DNA from: Streptomyces sp. CB02056
GTDB taxonomy: Bacteria > Actinomycetota > Actinomycetes > Streptomycetales > Streptomycetaceae
DNA: 64,000 nt
Direction: 5' to 3'
NCBI RefSeq assembly: GCF_001905545.1
Contig: NZ_LIPD01000010.1
Location: forward strand, 62,001-126,000
The notes beneath the pieces are model-generated. The model was given only the letters and a program-made list of their open reading frames with translations. It ran no database searches and had not been told where the DNA came from. The stretch's first letter is position 1, and each line of letters opens with the position of its first letter. This document shows positions 1 to 8,944 of the stretch, piece after piece. The translations under genes and the position numbers were made by a program.

Positions 1-1184
1 CGGGTGTCGGTCGGCTGCTGGCCGCGGATCGGGTGCGAGCGCTCGTAGTGGTGCTCGTGGCCGCAGACCACCAGGTCCACGCCGTACTTGTCGAACAGCG
101 GCACCCAGGCCTCGCGGACGCCGAGGTCGGCGCCGTTGAACTTGTCGGCGGTGGAGATCACCACCTGGTGCATGCAGACCACGATCCAGTCGATCCCCGG
201 GTCCGCGTTGGCCGCGATCAACTCCCGTTCCAGCCAGCGCTGCTGGGCGCCGCCGGAGTAGCCGTGGACGTAGCTGCTGCCGCCGTCCTGGTAGGCCACG
301 TCGTCGTTGTTGAGGCTGATCACCCGCACCGAGCCGGCCGTGAACGAGTACCACAGGCCGCGCGTCTCCGCGTCGGAGCGGGCGTCCGGCAGCTCGAAGT
401 ACGCCTGGTAGGCGCCGTAGCCGATCGGGCCGTTGCCCTTCTCGTTCTCGTGGTTGCCGGCCGCGGGCATCCAGGGGCGGTGGCGGGCCGAGCGGGTGTT
501 GTTCTCGAACCAGTCGGACCAGGTGCGGACCCGGTCGGTGGCGATGTTCGCGTAGCAGAGGTCGCCGTTGAGCAGGTGGAACAGCGGGGCGATCCGCTCG
601 ACCCCGGCGGTGGTGTCGCCGGCGGCGGGGCTGCCGAGGTTGTCGTTCACGTAGCCGTTGGCGGTCTTCTTGCCGAGGGTCGGGGTGCCCTGGTCGCCGA
701 AGCTGGTGAAGGTGAAGGCGGACCGGCCGCGCGGGGCGGTGCGGACGGTGCCGAGTTCGGGGGTGGTGCCGTCGTGGACGGCGGCGTAGACGTAGTCCGT
801 GTCGGCGCGCAGGCCGGTCAGCCGGGCGTGGTGCGTCTGGACCTCGGTGCCGGACGCGGCGTCCCGGTAGGTGCGGGTCGCGGCCTGGACCGTCCGGCCG
901 AAGCCGCCGTTCGAAGTCCCGTACACCACCCGGGGGTTGCCGACGGACCGGGTGGTGTGCCAGGAGACCACCACCTCGCGGGAGGCGTCCGAGCCGAACT
1001 GGAGGTGGAGGCCGGCCACCCGCGGCGCGCCGGAGCGGTCCGGCCGCTGCCAGAGCACCGGGGAGGCGGCGGCGGGGGCGGCCGAGACGCCGGAGAGGGA
1101 CACGGCACCGCCGAGGCCGACGCCGGTCGCCCCGGCCAGGAGCCCGCGCCTGCTGACGGGGAGACGTCCACTGGAATCGTTCAT
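1..1184 (-). CDS. Tat-exported purple acid phosphatase-like metallophosphoesterase (3' end outside window)
   Basis: The gene starts at ATG 1184 and runs off the left edge; 394 residues are visible. A twin-arginine signal (SRRGLL at residues 11-16, then a hydrophobic stretch and an Ala-rich cleavage region near 36-40) indicates export. Residues 50-150 look like the fibronectin-type domain of purple acid phosphatases. The calcineurin-like metal-site motifs follow in order: GDQG near 163, NGDLCYA near 207, GNHE at 243-246, a His near 338 and GHEHHYER near 375-382. The expected role is hydrolysis of phosphomonoesters outside the cell. It is divergent from the response regulator that follows, about 90 bp apart. 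The substrate cannot be read from the sequence. Confidence 0.9.
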   Translation of the reverse strand, partial: MNDSSGRLPVSRRGLLAGATGVGLGGAVSLSGVSAAPAAASPVLWQRPDRSGAPRVAGLHLQFGSDASREVVVSWHTTRSVGNPRVVYGTSNGGFGRTVQAATRTYRDAASGTEVQTHHARLTGLRADTDYVYAAVHDGTTPELGTVRTAPRGRSAFTFTSFGDQGTPTLGKKTANGYVNDNLGSPAAGDTTAGVERIAPLFHLLNGDLCYANIATDRVRTWSDWFENNTRSARHRPWMPAAGNHENEKGNGPIGYGAYQAYFELPDARSDAETRGLWYSFTAGSVRVISLNNDDVAYQDGGSSYVHGYSGGAQQRWLERELIAANADPGIDWIVVCMHQVVISTADKFNGADLGVREAWVPLFDKYGVDLVVCGHEHHYERSHPIRGQQPTDT

Positions 1185-1272
1185 GGCGGCCAGCCCACCG
1201 GACGAAGGTGAACCGCGCCGGGTCCGCCGCGTGAACTTTCCCGTCCGTCACCCGTGCGTCACACTGCTGGGC

Positions 1273-1965
1273 GTGACGAGGACGAACGGCGACGGCCCGC
1301 GGGTGATCCGCACCCTGATCGCGGACGACCAGGAGGCCGTACGGCGCGGTGTGCGGCGGATCCTGACGGCCCAGCCGGACATCGAGGTGGTGGGCGAGGC
1401 GGCGGACGGGCTCGCCGCACTGGAGCTGGCGGCCGAACTGCGGCCGGACGTCGCGCTGGTGGACATCCGGATGCCGCGGATGGACGGACTGGAGCTGACC
1501 CGGCGGCTGGCCGGGCCGGGGGTGGCGGAGCCGGTGCGGGTCGTGGTGCTGACCACCTTCGACCTGGACGAGTACGTGTACCCGGCCCTGCGGCACGGGG
1601 CGTCCGGCTTCCTGCTGAAGCGTTCCGGCCCGTCCCTGCTGGCCGAGGCGGTGCGGGCGGCGGCGGACGGGGAGAGCCTGATCAGCCCGTCGGTCACCGT
1701 CCGGCTGCTGCGGCACGTGACGGCGCCGCGCCGCCCGGAGCGGCGGCGGCCGGCGCCGGTGGTGCCGCTGACCGAGCGGGAGGTGGAGATCGCCGGGCAC
1801 GTCGCGGCGGGCCGCACCAACGCGGACATCGCCGCGGAGCTGTTCATCTCGCCGGGGACGGTGAAGACCCACGTCGCCAGCGTCCAGCGCAAGCTCGGGG
1901 TGGCGAACCGGGTCGGGATCGCGGTGCACGCCTGGGAGATGGGCTGGGCGGCGCAGGAGCGGTAG
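1273..1965 (+). CDS. NarL/FixJ-family response regulator (orphan)
   Basis: A 230-residue two-component regulator. The receiver domain has the acidic pair at residues 18-19, the phospho-acceptor Asp64 in ALVDIRMPRMDG, the switch Thr near 95 and Lys116 in LLKRSG. A LuxR-type helix-turn-helix occupies about residues 165-225 (LTEREVEIAGHVAAGRTN onward). No histidine kinase lies beside it in this window, so its partner is elsewhere or to the left. GTG 1273 is chosen; GTG 1303 would start right at the receiver fold and is an equally plausible start. Neither has a strong ribosome-binding site. Confidence 0.88.
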   Translation: MTRTNGDGPRVIRTLIADDQEAVRRGVRRILTAQPDIEVVGEAADGLAALELAAELRPDVALVDIRMPRMDGLELTRRLAGPGVAEPVRVVVLTTFDLDEYVYPALRHGASGFLLKRSGPSLLAEAVRAAADGESLISPSVTVRLLRHVTAPRRPERRRPAPVVPLTEREVEIAGHVAAGRTNADIAAELFISPGTVKTHVASVQRKLGVANRVGIAVHAWEMGWAAQER

Positions 1966-2339
1966 CGGCGGTGCCGCGGAGACGGGTGCGCGCCCACGGG
2001 GCCGAGGGGATGCTCCGTGGACGCGCGGAACCTACGAGGTGGGGGTGGCCTCCGGACGTGAGTCCTCCGGCCGGTAGTTCGATCGTCGACCGAGGTAGTC
2101 ATCCAGCGTCGGACCCTGATCCGTCTCGATCCGTCGCCACTGCCTCCTGCGGTCGAACTCCTTCAGCTACCTCGCAGGTCCATCTCCCATCATGCGCCTC
2201 CTGCGGGCTGTGCACCAGGGGTGAACGGTATGAATCCAACCAATTTTCGCAACTCGGGCAATCCGGGGTGGATCGGCTTGCGGGGCTGCCGGGCGACGGG
2301 GCTGCCGGGCACTGGGACTGCCGGACGACGAGACCTCCG
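1966..2339. other. Intergenic region between convergent genes, no gene found
   Basis: This 374-bp gap separates the ends of the response regulator (+) and the PNGase-like gene (-). It is locally less GC-rich, for example around 2229-2260. The 11-mer GCCTCCTGCGG occurs twice about 55 bp apart (near 2145 and 2200). I see no convincing coding frame, RNA fold or terminator. Confidence 0.4.
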
Positions 2340-4004
2340 TCAGGAGCGCGGCCAGCCGTCCACGAAGGTCAGCGTCCGCTGGTACGGCCCGTCGGGCCCG
2401 GTGCTGCGGTACTCCTCCGTGCTGCCGCCGGTCCGGACGGTGCGGTCCCCGTCGTGCCGCCGGGCGGTGGGGCGCAGGGTGTGGTCGACGGTGGAGCGCT
2501 CGGTGACGTGGCCGCCGGTCGCCGCGGTGGCCTCGCGGTGGTAGCCGAGCTCCATGGCGGTGGTCTGGTCGGTGTTCCCGGCCGCGTCGCGGCTCACCCG
2601 GTAGCTGACGTCCAGCGGTTCGCCCTCGTGCACGGTGGTGGTGCGGTGCGGGCCGCCGCCCCAGGTCGCGGTGGTGCGGGTGAGGTCGGTGCCGTTGTGC
2701 AGCGTCACGTCGTTGCCGCCGTCGCGCAGCCGCTGGGCGGAGCGGAAGGCGAGCTCGTCGCGTACCTCGGTGGTGATCCGGCCGTGCGAGGTCTGCACCC
2801 AGCCCCGGGCGAGGTCGTCGCGGGCGGCGGTGACCGTCCAGTCGCCGCTGCCGCCGCCGTGGTCGGCGAGGTCGGTGGCGACGGTGGCCTCCGGGGCGAC
2901 CCGGTGGTCGGTGAGCTGTCCGGTGGTGCGGGCGGCGCCGTGGTCGGTCTCGGCGAAGAGGTTGACCTGGCCGGTCCAGACGTCGTTGCTCTGCGCCTCG
3001 GCGGTGTTCACGGTGACGCCCACGCTGTGCGGCCGGCCGTCCAGCAGCAGTCCGACGTACGGGGTGAGGTCGAGCCGGTAGGCGGGCAGGTCGAAGGCGA
3101 AGACGCCGGGCACGGGCCGCCAGAGCAGCGGGTCCCAGCCGCCGGTGTAGATCACCGGGTACGGCCAGACCGCGCCGGCCACCCGGCTGTCCACGGTGAG
3201 CCGCAGTTCGCGGAACGGGCCCTTGCCGCAGATGCCGCTGCCGGGGTTGGCGGCGGCGAAGGCGTCCGGTGCGGAGGCGTAGGCGAACTCCTCGCAGGCG
3301 CCGCCGCCCCGGGCGTAGACCTCGGCGGTGAGGCGTTCGAGGTTCTGCGGGAAGACGAGGTCGCGCCCGGCGGCGGGGGCGGCCTGGGTGAGCCCGAACG
3401 GGCCGGTGGTGAGCAGCCGGTCGGCGGAGCGGGCGGCCGGCCAGTGCGCGTCCGCGGTGTAGAAGGTCAGCTTCGCGCTGATCGTGAAGACGCCGGTGTA
3501 GGTGGCGTCGGTGACGTTGGCGAGGTCGAAGGAGAACTCCTGCGGGCCGCCCGCGAAGAGCGGGGCGTAGCGGGTGACGTCGCGCTCGACGTTCCAGGCG
3601 ATGCCGTCCTTGGACGGCTCCGGGGTGGAGGAGAGCAGCACCTGGACGCCGCCGACGCGGACGCTGAAGATCCGGTCGAACTGCCGCCCGGCGACCTGCC
3701 CGTGGAGGTCCATGACCACCGCGGACCAGGGGCCGGCGCAGTCGGCGGGCGGGGTGAGGGTGGCGTTGTACGGGGTGTCCGGCGGGTTGCCGTACCCGTT
3801 GCGGAACTCGCGCTCGTGCATCACCTCGACGGTGCAGGAGCGGGTGTCGGGGCGGGTGAGCGGCTTGGTGGCGGTGACCGGGTCGTGGTAGTCGGTGCCG
3901 AAGTCGGCGTGGGCCGGGGCGGCGGCGGTGAGGGTGCCGGCCAGGGTGAGGACGGCGGCGCCGATCAGACCGGCGGTGCGGCGGAGCAACGGGCGCAGGG
4001 CCAA
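2340..4004 (-). CDS. Secreted peptide-N4-asparagine amidase A-like protein
   Basis: About 554 residues from TTG 4004. The first 33 residues form a clear signal peptide (MALRPLLRRTAGLIGAAVLT, then an AHA cleavage site before DFGTDY). The body matches the peptide:N-glycosidase A (plant-type PNGase A) family: an N-terminal half with PPADCAGPWSAVVMDLHGQ, a Cys-containing segment GACEEFAYAS, and a C-terminal half with TGGWDPLLWRPVPG. Family members release N-glycans from glycoproteins, so a role in scavenging glycans outside the cell is likely. The frame stays open to TTG 4097, which would add 31 charged residues ahead of the signal; the shorter start gives a normal signal peptide. It lies alone, between a convergent and a codirectional gene. 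Confidence 0.85.
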   Translation of the reverse strand: MALRPLLRRTAGLIGAAVLTLAGTLTAAAPAHADFGTDYHDPVTATKPLTRPDTRSCTVEVMHEREFRNGYGNPPDTPYNATLTPPADCAGPWSAVVMDLHGQVAGRQFDRIFSVRVGGVQVLLSSTPEPSKDGIAWNVERDVTRYAPLFAGGPQEFSFDLANVTDATYTGVFTISAKLTFYTADAHWPAARSADRLLTTGPFGLTQAAPAAGRDLVFPQNLERLTAEVYARGGGACEEFAYASAPDAFAAANPGSGICGKGPFRELRLTVDSRVAGAVWPYPVIYTGGWDPLLWRPVPGVFAFDLPAYRLDLTPYVGLLLDGRPHSVGVTVNTAEAQSNDVWTGQVNLFAETDHGAARTTGQLTDHRVAPEATVATDLADHGGGSGDWTVTAARDDLARGWVQTSHGRITTEVRDELAFRSAQRLRDGGNDVTLHNGTDLTRTTATWGGGPHRTTTVHEGEPLDVSYRVSRDAAGNTDQTTAMELGYHREATAATGGHVTERSTVDHTLRPTARRHDGDRTVRTGGSTEEYRSTGPDGPYQRTLTFVDGWPRS

Positions 4005-4190
4005 GGCGGGTTCCCGGGGTCGGGCGGCCCGCGGGCGGGTGCCGCGGGCCGGTCGGATGATCCGGGAATCCTTTCGGGGGTGGCATGCCAGCGTCAAGGA
4101 TTCGCGCCGACCGGATCCGGGCCGGCGGGTGGGTCGGGTCGCGCCGGTCAGGGAGTGGGTCGGGCCGGGCCGGTCACGGAGTGCGTCGGG

Positions 4191-5093
4191 TCAGCGGTCC
4201 TCCAACTCCGCGGCCTCCTGCCGGATCAGGTCCCGCAGCGAGGCCAGCCGGGGCCGCCGGTCGTCCGTCCGCCACTGCATCTCCAGCGGCAGCGCGGCCC
4301 GCCCCTCCAGCCGTACGGTGGCCACGTCCTCGGTGAGGTGGCCGGTCATCGAGCCGGGCACCAGCGAGAAGGCGCGGTTGCGGGCGAGCAGGTAGAGCCG
4401 GGAGCCGACGATCCGGGGCGGGCTGACCAGCACCGGCGGGTCCACGCCGTGCTCCGCGCAGAGGCCGAGCACGTGGTCGTAGTAGCGGGGGTGCTGCTCG
4501 CGCGGCCACAACAGCAGGGGCAGGTCGCGCAGTTCGGCCAGGCGCAGGCTGCTCCGGCGGGCCAGTGGGTGGTCCCGGCCGAGCGCGACCAGCACCGGTT
4601 CGTCGGCGATCCGCTCCAGCCGGTAGCCGTCCACCTCGTCCAGGAAGCGGCCGAGCCCGATGTCGGCCAGCTCGGCGGCCAGGGTGGCGGAGACCTGCCC
4701 GGTGTCCACGGCCAGTTCGGCGGTGTCGAGCGCGGGCAGCTCCTGCTCGGCCCGGCTGACCACGGCGGGCAGCAGGCGGTTCACCACGCTCGGCGAGGCG
4801 ACGATCCGGGCGGTGCCCAGCCGGGACTCCTCGTGCAGCCGCACCCGGGTCAGCAGCGTCTCGGCCTGCCGGAGCAGCAGAGTGCTCTCGGCGGCCATCA
4901 CCTCGCCGGCCTCGGTGAGCGCGACCGAGCGGCGGCTGCGGTCGAACAGCTCGACGCCGACGGTCCGCTCCAGCCGGGCGACCTCCTGACTGACCGTCGG
5001 CTGCGAGATGTGCAGCCGCTCGGCGGCCCGCCCGAAGTGCAGCGTCTCGGCGACGGTCAGGAAGACCTGGAGCTGGCGCAAGGTGAAACCCAT
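4191..5093 (-). CDS. LysR-family transcriptional regulator
   Basis: 300 residues from ATG 5093 (MGFTLRQLQ). The N-terminal winged helix-turn-helix (FGRAAERLHISQPTVSQEVA, about residues 18-37) and the downstream effector-binding domain are typical LysR. An in-frame ATG at 5150 would add 19 residues, but the family normally begins at MGFTLRQLQ, and the longer start would bury an operator-like palindrome (5116-5131) in the coding region. It is divergent from psuG, which makes it the probable regulator of pseudouridine degradation. That assignment is inferred from position only. Confidence 0.88.
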   Translation of the reverse strand: MGFTLRQLQVFLTVAETLHFGRAAERLHISQPTVSQEVARLERTVGVELFDRSRRSVALTEAGEVMAAESTLLLRQAETLLTRVRLHEESRLGTARIVASPSVVNRLLPAVVSRAEQELPALDTAELAVDTGQVSATLAAELADIGLGRFLDEVDGYRLERIADEPVLVALGRDHPLARRSSLRLAELRDLPLLLWPREQHPRYYDHVLGLCAEHGVDPPVLVSPPRIVGSRLYLLARNRAFSLVPGSMTGHLTEDVATVRLEGRAALPLEMQWRTDDRRPRLASLRDLIRQEAAELEDR

Positions 5094-5115
5094 GGGTGAC
5101 AGGGTAGACGAACCA

Positions 5116-5131
5116 ATAGGTGATGGCCTAT
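5116..5131. promoter_or_regulatory. LysR-type operator candidate
   Basis: ATAGG-TGATGG-CCTAT is a 5-bp inverted repeat with a 6-bp spacer. It fits the ATAG/CTAT dyads bound by many LysR regulators. It lies in the divergent gap between the LysR gene and psuG, where an autoregulated shared operator is expected. Confidence 0.5.
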
Positions 5132-5231
5132 CAGAAACCTCAGTACTCATTCTGGATTCCGATGTGAACCGTCCATACGCTGAGCAGCACGTTGCCCCAC
5201 CGCAGCGGCAGCCTCACAGAGAGTTCGCATC

Positions 5232-6233
5232 ATGACCGGACTTCTTCCCCCCGCCGCTCCCGCCGTCCAGGTCTCCGAGGAGGTCGCCCGGGCGCTCGCC
5301 GACGGCCGGCCGGTGGTCGCCCTGGAGTCGACCATCTTCACCCACGGCCTGCCGCGGCCGCGCAACCTGGCCGTCGCGCTGGAGGCGGAGCGGCAGCTGC
5401 GGGCGGCGGGCGTCGTGCCCGCCACGATCGGGGTGCACGCCGGGGTGCCCACGGTCGGGCTGAGCACCGGACAGATCACCGAACTGTCCGCCGCCGACGG
5501 CCTGGACAAGGTGAGCCTGCGCGACCTCCCGGTGGTCGCCGCGCTCAGCCGGCACGGCGGCACCACCGTCGCCGCCACCGCCTTCCTCGCCCACCGCGCC
5601 GGCATCCGGGTCTTCTCCACCGGCGGCCTCGGCGGCGTGCACTTCGGCGCCTCGGAGAGCTTCGACGAGTCGGCCGACCTGACCGCCCTGGCCGCCACCC
5701 CGGTCACCGTGGTCAGCGCGGGCGTGAAGTCCATCCTCGACATCCGGGCCACCCTGGAACGCTTCGAGACGTACAACATCCCGGTCATCGGCTACCGCAC
5801 CCGCAGGTACCCCGGCTTCTACGTCACCGACTCCGGCCACGAGATCAACTTCAGCGTGGAGTCGCCCGAGCAGGCCGCCGGGGTGATCGAGGCCCGCGAC
5901 CGGCTCGGCCTGCCGCAGGCCGTCCTGATCGCCAACCCGGTTGACCCGGCCAAGCAGCTGCCGCCGGAGGAACTGGACGGCATCCTGGCCCGCGCCTGGG
6001 CCGAGGCCGAGCGGCAGGGCGTCACCGGGAACGCCGCCACGCCGTTCCTGCTCGACTTCATCCAGCGGGACACCGGCGGGCGCAGCCTGGACGTCAACGT
6101 CGAGGTGTACCGGGGCAACGTCCGGCTCGGCGGGGAGATCGCGACGGCGCTCGCCGGTGGTGCCTCCGGTGCCTCCGGTGCTGCTGCGGCGGGTGCTGCG
6201 GCCTCGGCGGGCGCCGTCGAGACCGGGGCCTGA
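5232..6233 (+). CDS. psuG: Pseudouridine-5'-phosphate glycosidase
   Basis: 333 residues from ATG 5232 with an AGAGAG ribosome-binding site. The enzyme splits pseudouridine 5'-phosphate into uracil and ribose 5-phosphate, a Mn-dependent C-glycosidase reaction. Family residues are visible: the Glu in VVALESTIFTHGLPRP (Glu32), the Lys in DKVSLRDLP, the Asp/Glu cluster in ASESFDESADL and the Schiff-base Lys in SAGVKSILDI. The last 25 residues are an Ala/Gly/Ser-rich tail encoded by short repeats of GGTGCCTCC. The kinase gene follows 3 bp after the stop, so the two are translated as a unit. Confidence 0.95.
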   Translation: MTGLLPPAAPAVQVSEEVARALADGRPVVALESTIFTHGLPRPRNLAVALEAERQLRAAGVVPATIGVHAGVPTVGLSTGQITELSAADGLDKVSLRDLPVVAALSRHGGTTVAATAFLAHRAGIRVFSTGGLGGVHFGASESFDESADLTALAATPVTVVSAGVKSILDIRATLERFETYNIPVIGYRTRRYPGFYVTDSGHEINFSVESPEQAAGVIEARDRLGLPQAVLIANPVDPAKQLPPEELDGILARAWAEAERQGVTGNAATPFLLDFIQRDTGGRSLDVNVEVYRGNVRLGGEIATALAGGASGASGAAAAGAAASAGAVETGA

Positions 6234-6236
6234 GCC

Positions 6237-7115
6237 GTGCTGGGGGTGCTCGGGGACCTCGTCGAGGACATCGTGGTCTGGGCCGACGGCCCGCTGCGGC
6301 ACGGCACCGACTCCGGCGCCCGGGTCTTCCGGCGGCGCGGCGGCAGCGCGGCCAACGTCGCCTGCTTCGCCGCCGGGCAGTACCCGGCCCGCTTCCTCGG
6401 CTGCGTCGGCGAGGACGCGGTCGGGGACGGCGTCGTCGCCGAACTGACCGGCCACGGCGTCGACGTACGGGTCTCCCGGCGCGGCCGGACCGGCAGCGTC
6501 GTGGTGCTGATCGACCAGGGCGGCGAGCGGACCATGCTGCCCGACCGGGGCGCCGCCACGCTGCTGGAGCGGGTCCCGGACGCCTGGCTGGCCGGACTGA
6601 CCCACCTGCACGTGCCGGCCTACTCCTTCGACGGCGAGCCGGTCGGCGGTACGGCGGTGGACGCGCTCGCCCGGGTCCGGCGGGCGGGCGGCACCACCTC
6701 GGTGGACGCCTCCTCGACCGGGATGCTGGAGCGCTTCGGCCGGGAGCGCTTCCTGGTCCTGCTGGCCGGGCTGGCGCCGACCTTCGTGTTCGCCGACCGC
6801 TCCGAGTCGGCGTTCCTCGGACTGCTGGTCGGCGGCCTGCCGGGGCCGGAGCGGGCCCGGCTGGCGGCCACCACGGTGGTCACCAAGGCGGGCGCCGAGG
6901 CGACCGCCGTCGACGTCCCGGGCGAGCCGCTGGTCATGGTGCCGGTGCCGCCGGTGGCGGAGGTGCGCGACCTCACCGGGGCCGGGGACGCCTTCGCGGC
7001 GGGGTTCCTGGCCGGCTTCCTGGACACCGGGGACCTCGGGCGCGCGGCCGGCCTCGGGCACCGCAGCGCGGCCCGGGTGCTGGCCTCGCCGGGGGCCTCC
7101 TTCGGCGGGGAGTGA
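6237..7115 (+). CDS. PfkB-family carbohydrate kinase, probable pseudouridine kinase
   Basis: 292 residues from GTG 6237. The ribokinase/PfkB fold is shown by the N-terminal substrate loop (RRRGGSAANVACFAAGQY) and the C-terminal anion-hole and catalytic-base motif DLTGAGDAFAAGF near residue 245. Because it is coupled to psuG, the likely reaction is ATP-dependent phosphorylation of pseudouridine to supply PsuG. The family also contains ribokinases and adenosine kinases, so the substrate assignment rests on the operon. Confidence 0.88.
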   Translation: MLGVLGDLVEDIVVWADGPLRHGTDSGARVFRRRGGSAANVACFAAGQYPARFLGCVGEDAVGDGVVAELTGHGVDVRVSRRGRTGSVVVLIDQGGERTMLPDRGAATLLERVPDAWLAGLTHLHVPAYSFDGEPVGGTAVDALARVRRAGGTTSVDASSTGMLERFGRERFLVLLAGLAPTFVFADRSESAFLGLLVGGLPGPERARLAATTVVTKAGAEATAVDVPGEPLVMVPVPPVAEVRDLTGAGDAFAAGFLAGFLDTGDLGRAAGLGHRSAARVLASPGASFGGE

Positions 7116-7155
7116 CGGTTCGGCGGGTGCCCTTCGGCGGCGGGCTTGCCCGGGG

Positions 7156-8886
7156 CTACCTGGGCACCGCGTCCTTGCGGAGGAAGTGCTTCAGCTTCTG
7201 CCAGGTCCAGGTGTTGACCACGTCCTCGGCGGTGAGCCAGCCGCGCTGCGCCGTGCCGATGCCGTAGCGCGGGTAGCCGAGCTGGCCGGTGGCGTGCGCG
7301 TCGCTGTCGATCGCGAACCGCACGCCGTGCCGCCTCGCCCGCAGGACGTCCTCGTCGCGCAGGTCGAGCCGCTGCGGGGAGCTGTTGATCTCGATCGCGG
7401 TGCCGGTGCGCGCGGCGGCCTCGAACACGGCGTCCAGGTCGACGTCGATCGGTCCGCGCCGGCCGATCCGGCGGGTGGTGAGGTGTCCGATGACGTGCAC
7501 GTACGGGTTCTCGCAGGCGCGGATCAGCCGACGGGTCTGGGCGGCCCGGTCCAGGGCGAAGTGCGAGTGCACGGAGGCCACGCAGACGTCGAAGCCGGCC
7601 AGGAACTCCGGTGGCCAGTCCACCCCGCCGTCCGGGCCGATGTTCAGCTCGGTGCCGTGCAGCAGGCGCAACTTCTTGTGCCGGTCGGCGAGTTGTCGCA
7701 GCTGTTCGCGCTGGGCGAGCATCTTCTCGTCCGTCATCCGCTGCATCACCAGGTCCGGGGCGTGGTCGGTGACGGCGAAGTAGGAGTAGCCGCGGGCGGC
7801 GGCGGTGTCGACCATCTCCTCCAGGGTGGCGAGCCCGTCGGTCAGGTCGGTGTGGGTGTGCAGGTCGCCGCGCAGGTCGGACTCCTGGACCAGGTCCGGG
7901 AGTCCGCCCTCCAGCGCGGCCTCGATCTCGCCCCGGTCCTCGCGCAGCGGCGGCGGGATCCACGGCAGGCCGAGCGCCGCGTACACCTCCTCCTCGGTCT
8001 CCGAGACCACCTTGGCGCCGCCGTCCACCTCGAACAGCCCGTACTCGGAGAGCTTCAGCCCGGCCCGGACGGCCATCGTGCGCAGCCGGATGTTGTGCGC
8101 CTTCGAGCCGGTGAAGTAGACCAGCGCCGCTCCCCAGTCCTCCTCCGGGAGGACCCGCAGGTCCACCTGTACGCCCTGGGTGGTACGGACCGAGGTCTTG
8201 GTGCCGCCGCTGCCGATCACCTCGGCGACGTAGGGGAGTTCGGTGAGCGCGGCCATCAGCGGGGCGGAGTCCGCCGCGGTCGCGAGCACGTCGATGTCGC
8301 CCACCGTCTCGCGCATCCGGCGCAGCGAGCCCGCGTACGCGCAGCGGGTGCAGCCGGGGACGGCGGAGAGCGCGGCGACCAGCTGCTCGGCCAGCTCGGT
8401 GGCGGTGTCCAGCAGGGTGCGGCCGCCGGACTGCCGCATCAGCTCGATGCCGTGCAGGATCCGCTCGCCGCTGCGCTCGCCGAAGCCGGGCAGGTCGGCG
8501 AGCCGCTCGGCCCGGGCGGCCGCGGCGAGTTCGTCCACCGAGGCGATCCCGAGGTCGCGGTAGAGGGCCAGGGCGCGCTTGGGCCCGACCCCGGGGACGG
8601 CCGTCATCTCCCGTACGCCGGACGGGACCTCGGCGCGCAGCGCCTCCAGGGCGGGGATGGTCCCGGTGGCGAGGTACCCGGCGATCTTCTCGGCGGTGGA
8701 CCTGCCGACGCCGGGGATCTGCTGCAGGCCCTTGACGTCCAGGCCGGCCAGGTCCTCGGGGTGGCCGCCGACCGCGCGGGCGGCCTTCTCGTAGGCGCGG
8801 GCCCGGAAGGCGTCCCCGCCGGTGATGTTGATCAGGACGGCGTACTCCTGGAGCAGCTCCCTGACCTGGTCGTTGAGCCGGGGCAT
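7156..8886 (-). CDS. polX: DNA polymerase X / PHP-domain repair enzyme
   Basis: 576 residues, full length for bacterial PolX. The N-terminal helix-hairpin-helix repeats (IPGVGRSTAEKIAGY; VPGVGPKRALALY) bind DNA. The nucleotidyltransferase core has GSLRRMRETVGDIDVLA with the metal-binding Asp pair. The C-terminal PHP domain, a Mn-dependent 3'-5' exonuclease, starts at GDLHTHTDLTDG near residue 340 and continues with HGTELNIG and ASVHSHF. It is expected to act in base-excision repair gap filling. It stands alone on the minus strand. Confidence 0.95.
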   Translation of the reverse strand: MPRLNDQVRELLQEYAVLINITGGDAFRARAYEKAARAVGGHPEDLAGLDVKGLQQIPGVGRSTAEKIAGYLATGTIPALEALRAEVPSGVREMTAVPGVGPKRALALYRDLGIASVDELAAAARAERLADLPGFGERSGERILHGIELMRQSGGRTLLDTATELAEQLVAALSAVPGCTRCAYAGSLRRMRETVGDIDVLATAADSAPLMAALTELPYVAEVIGSGGTKTSVRTTQGVQVDLRVLPEEDWGAALVYFTGSKAHNIRLRTMAVRAGLKLSEYGLFEVDGGAKVVSETEEEVYAALGLPWIPPPLREDRGEIEAALEGGLPDLVQESDLRGDLHTHTDLTDGLATLEEMVDTAAARGYSYFAVTDHAPDLVMQRMTDEKMLAQREQLRQLADRHKKLRLLHGTELNIGPDGGVDWPPEFLAGFDVCVASVHSHFALDRAAQTRRLIRACENPYVHVIGHLTTRRIGRRGPIDVDLDAVFEAAARTGTAIEINSSPQRLDLRDEDVLRARRHGVRFAIDSDAHATGQLGYPRYGIGTAQRGWLTAEDVVNTWTWQKLKHFLRKDAVPR

Positions 8887-8944
8887 GGGGCAAGTCTAGG
8901 GTCGGTGGGGCGGGGGCGCCGGGTGTACTTCCTCGTGTACTCCG

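Noticed and set aside
1254..5099. Very long open frame on the + strand of about 1280 codons
   Set aside because: It is a GC-bias shadow: Arg/Gly/Ala-rich translation with no domain, running antisense through the PNGase-like and LysR genes.
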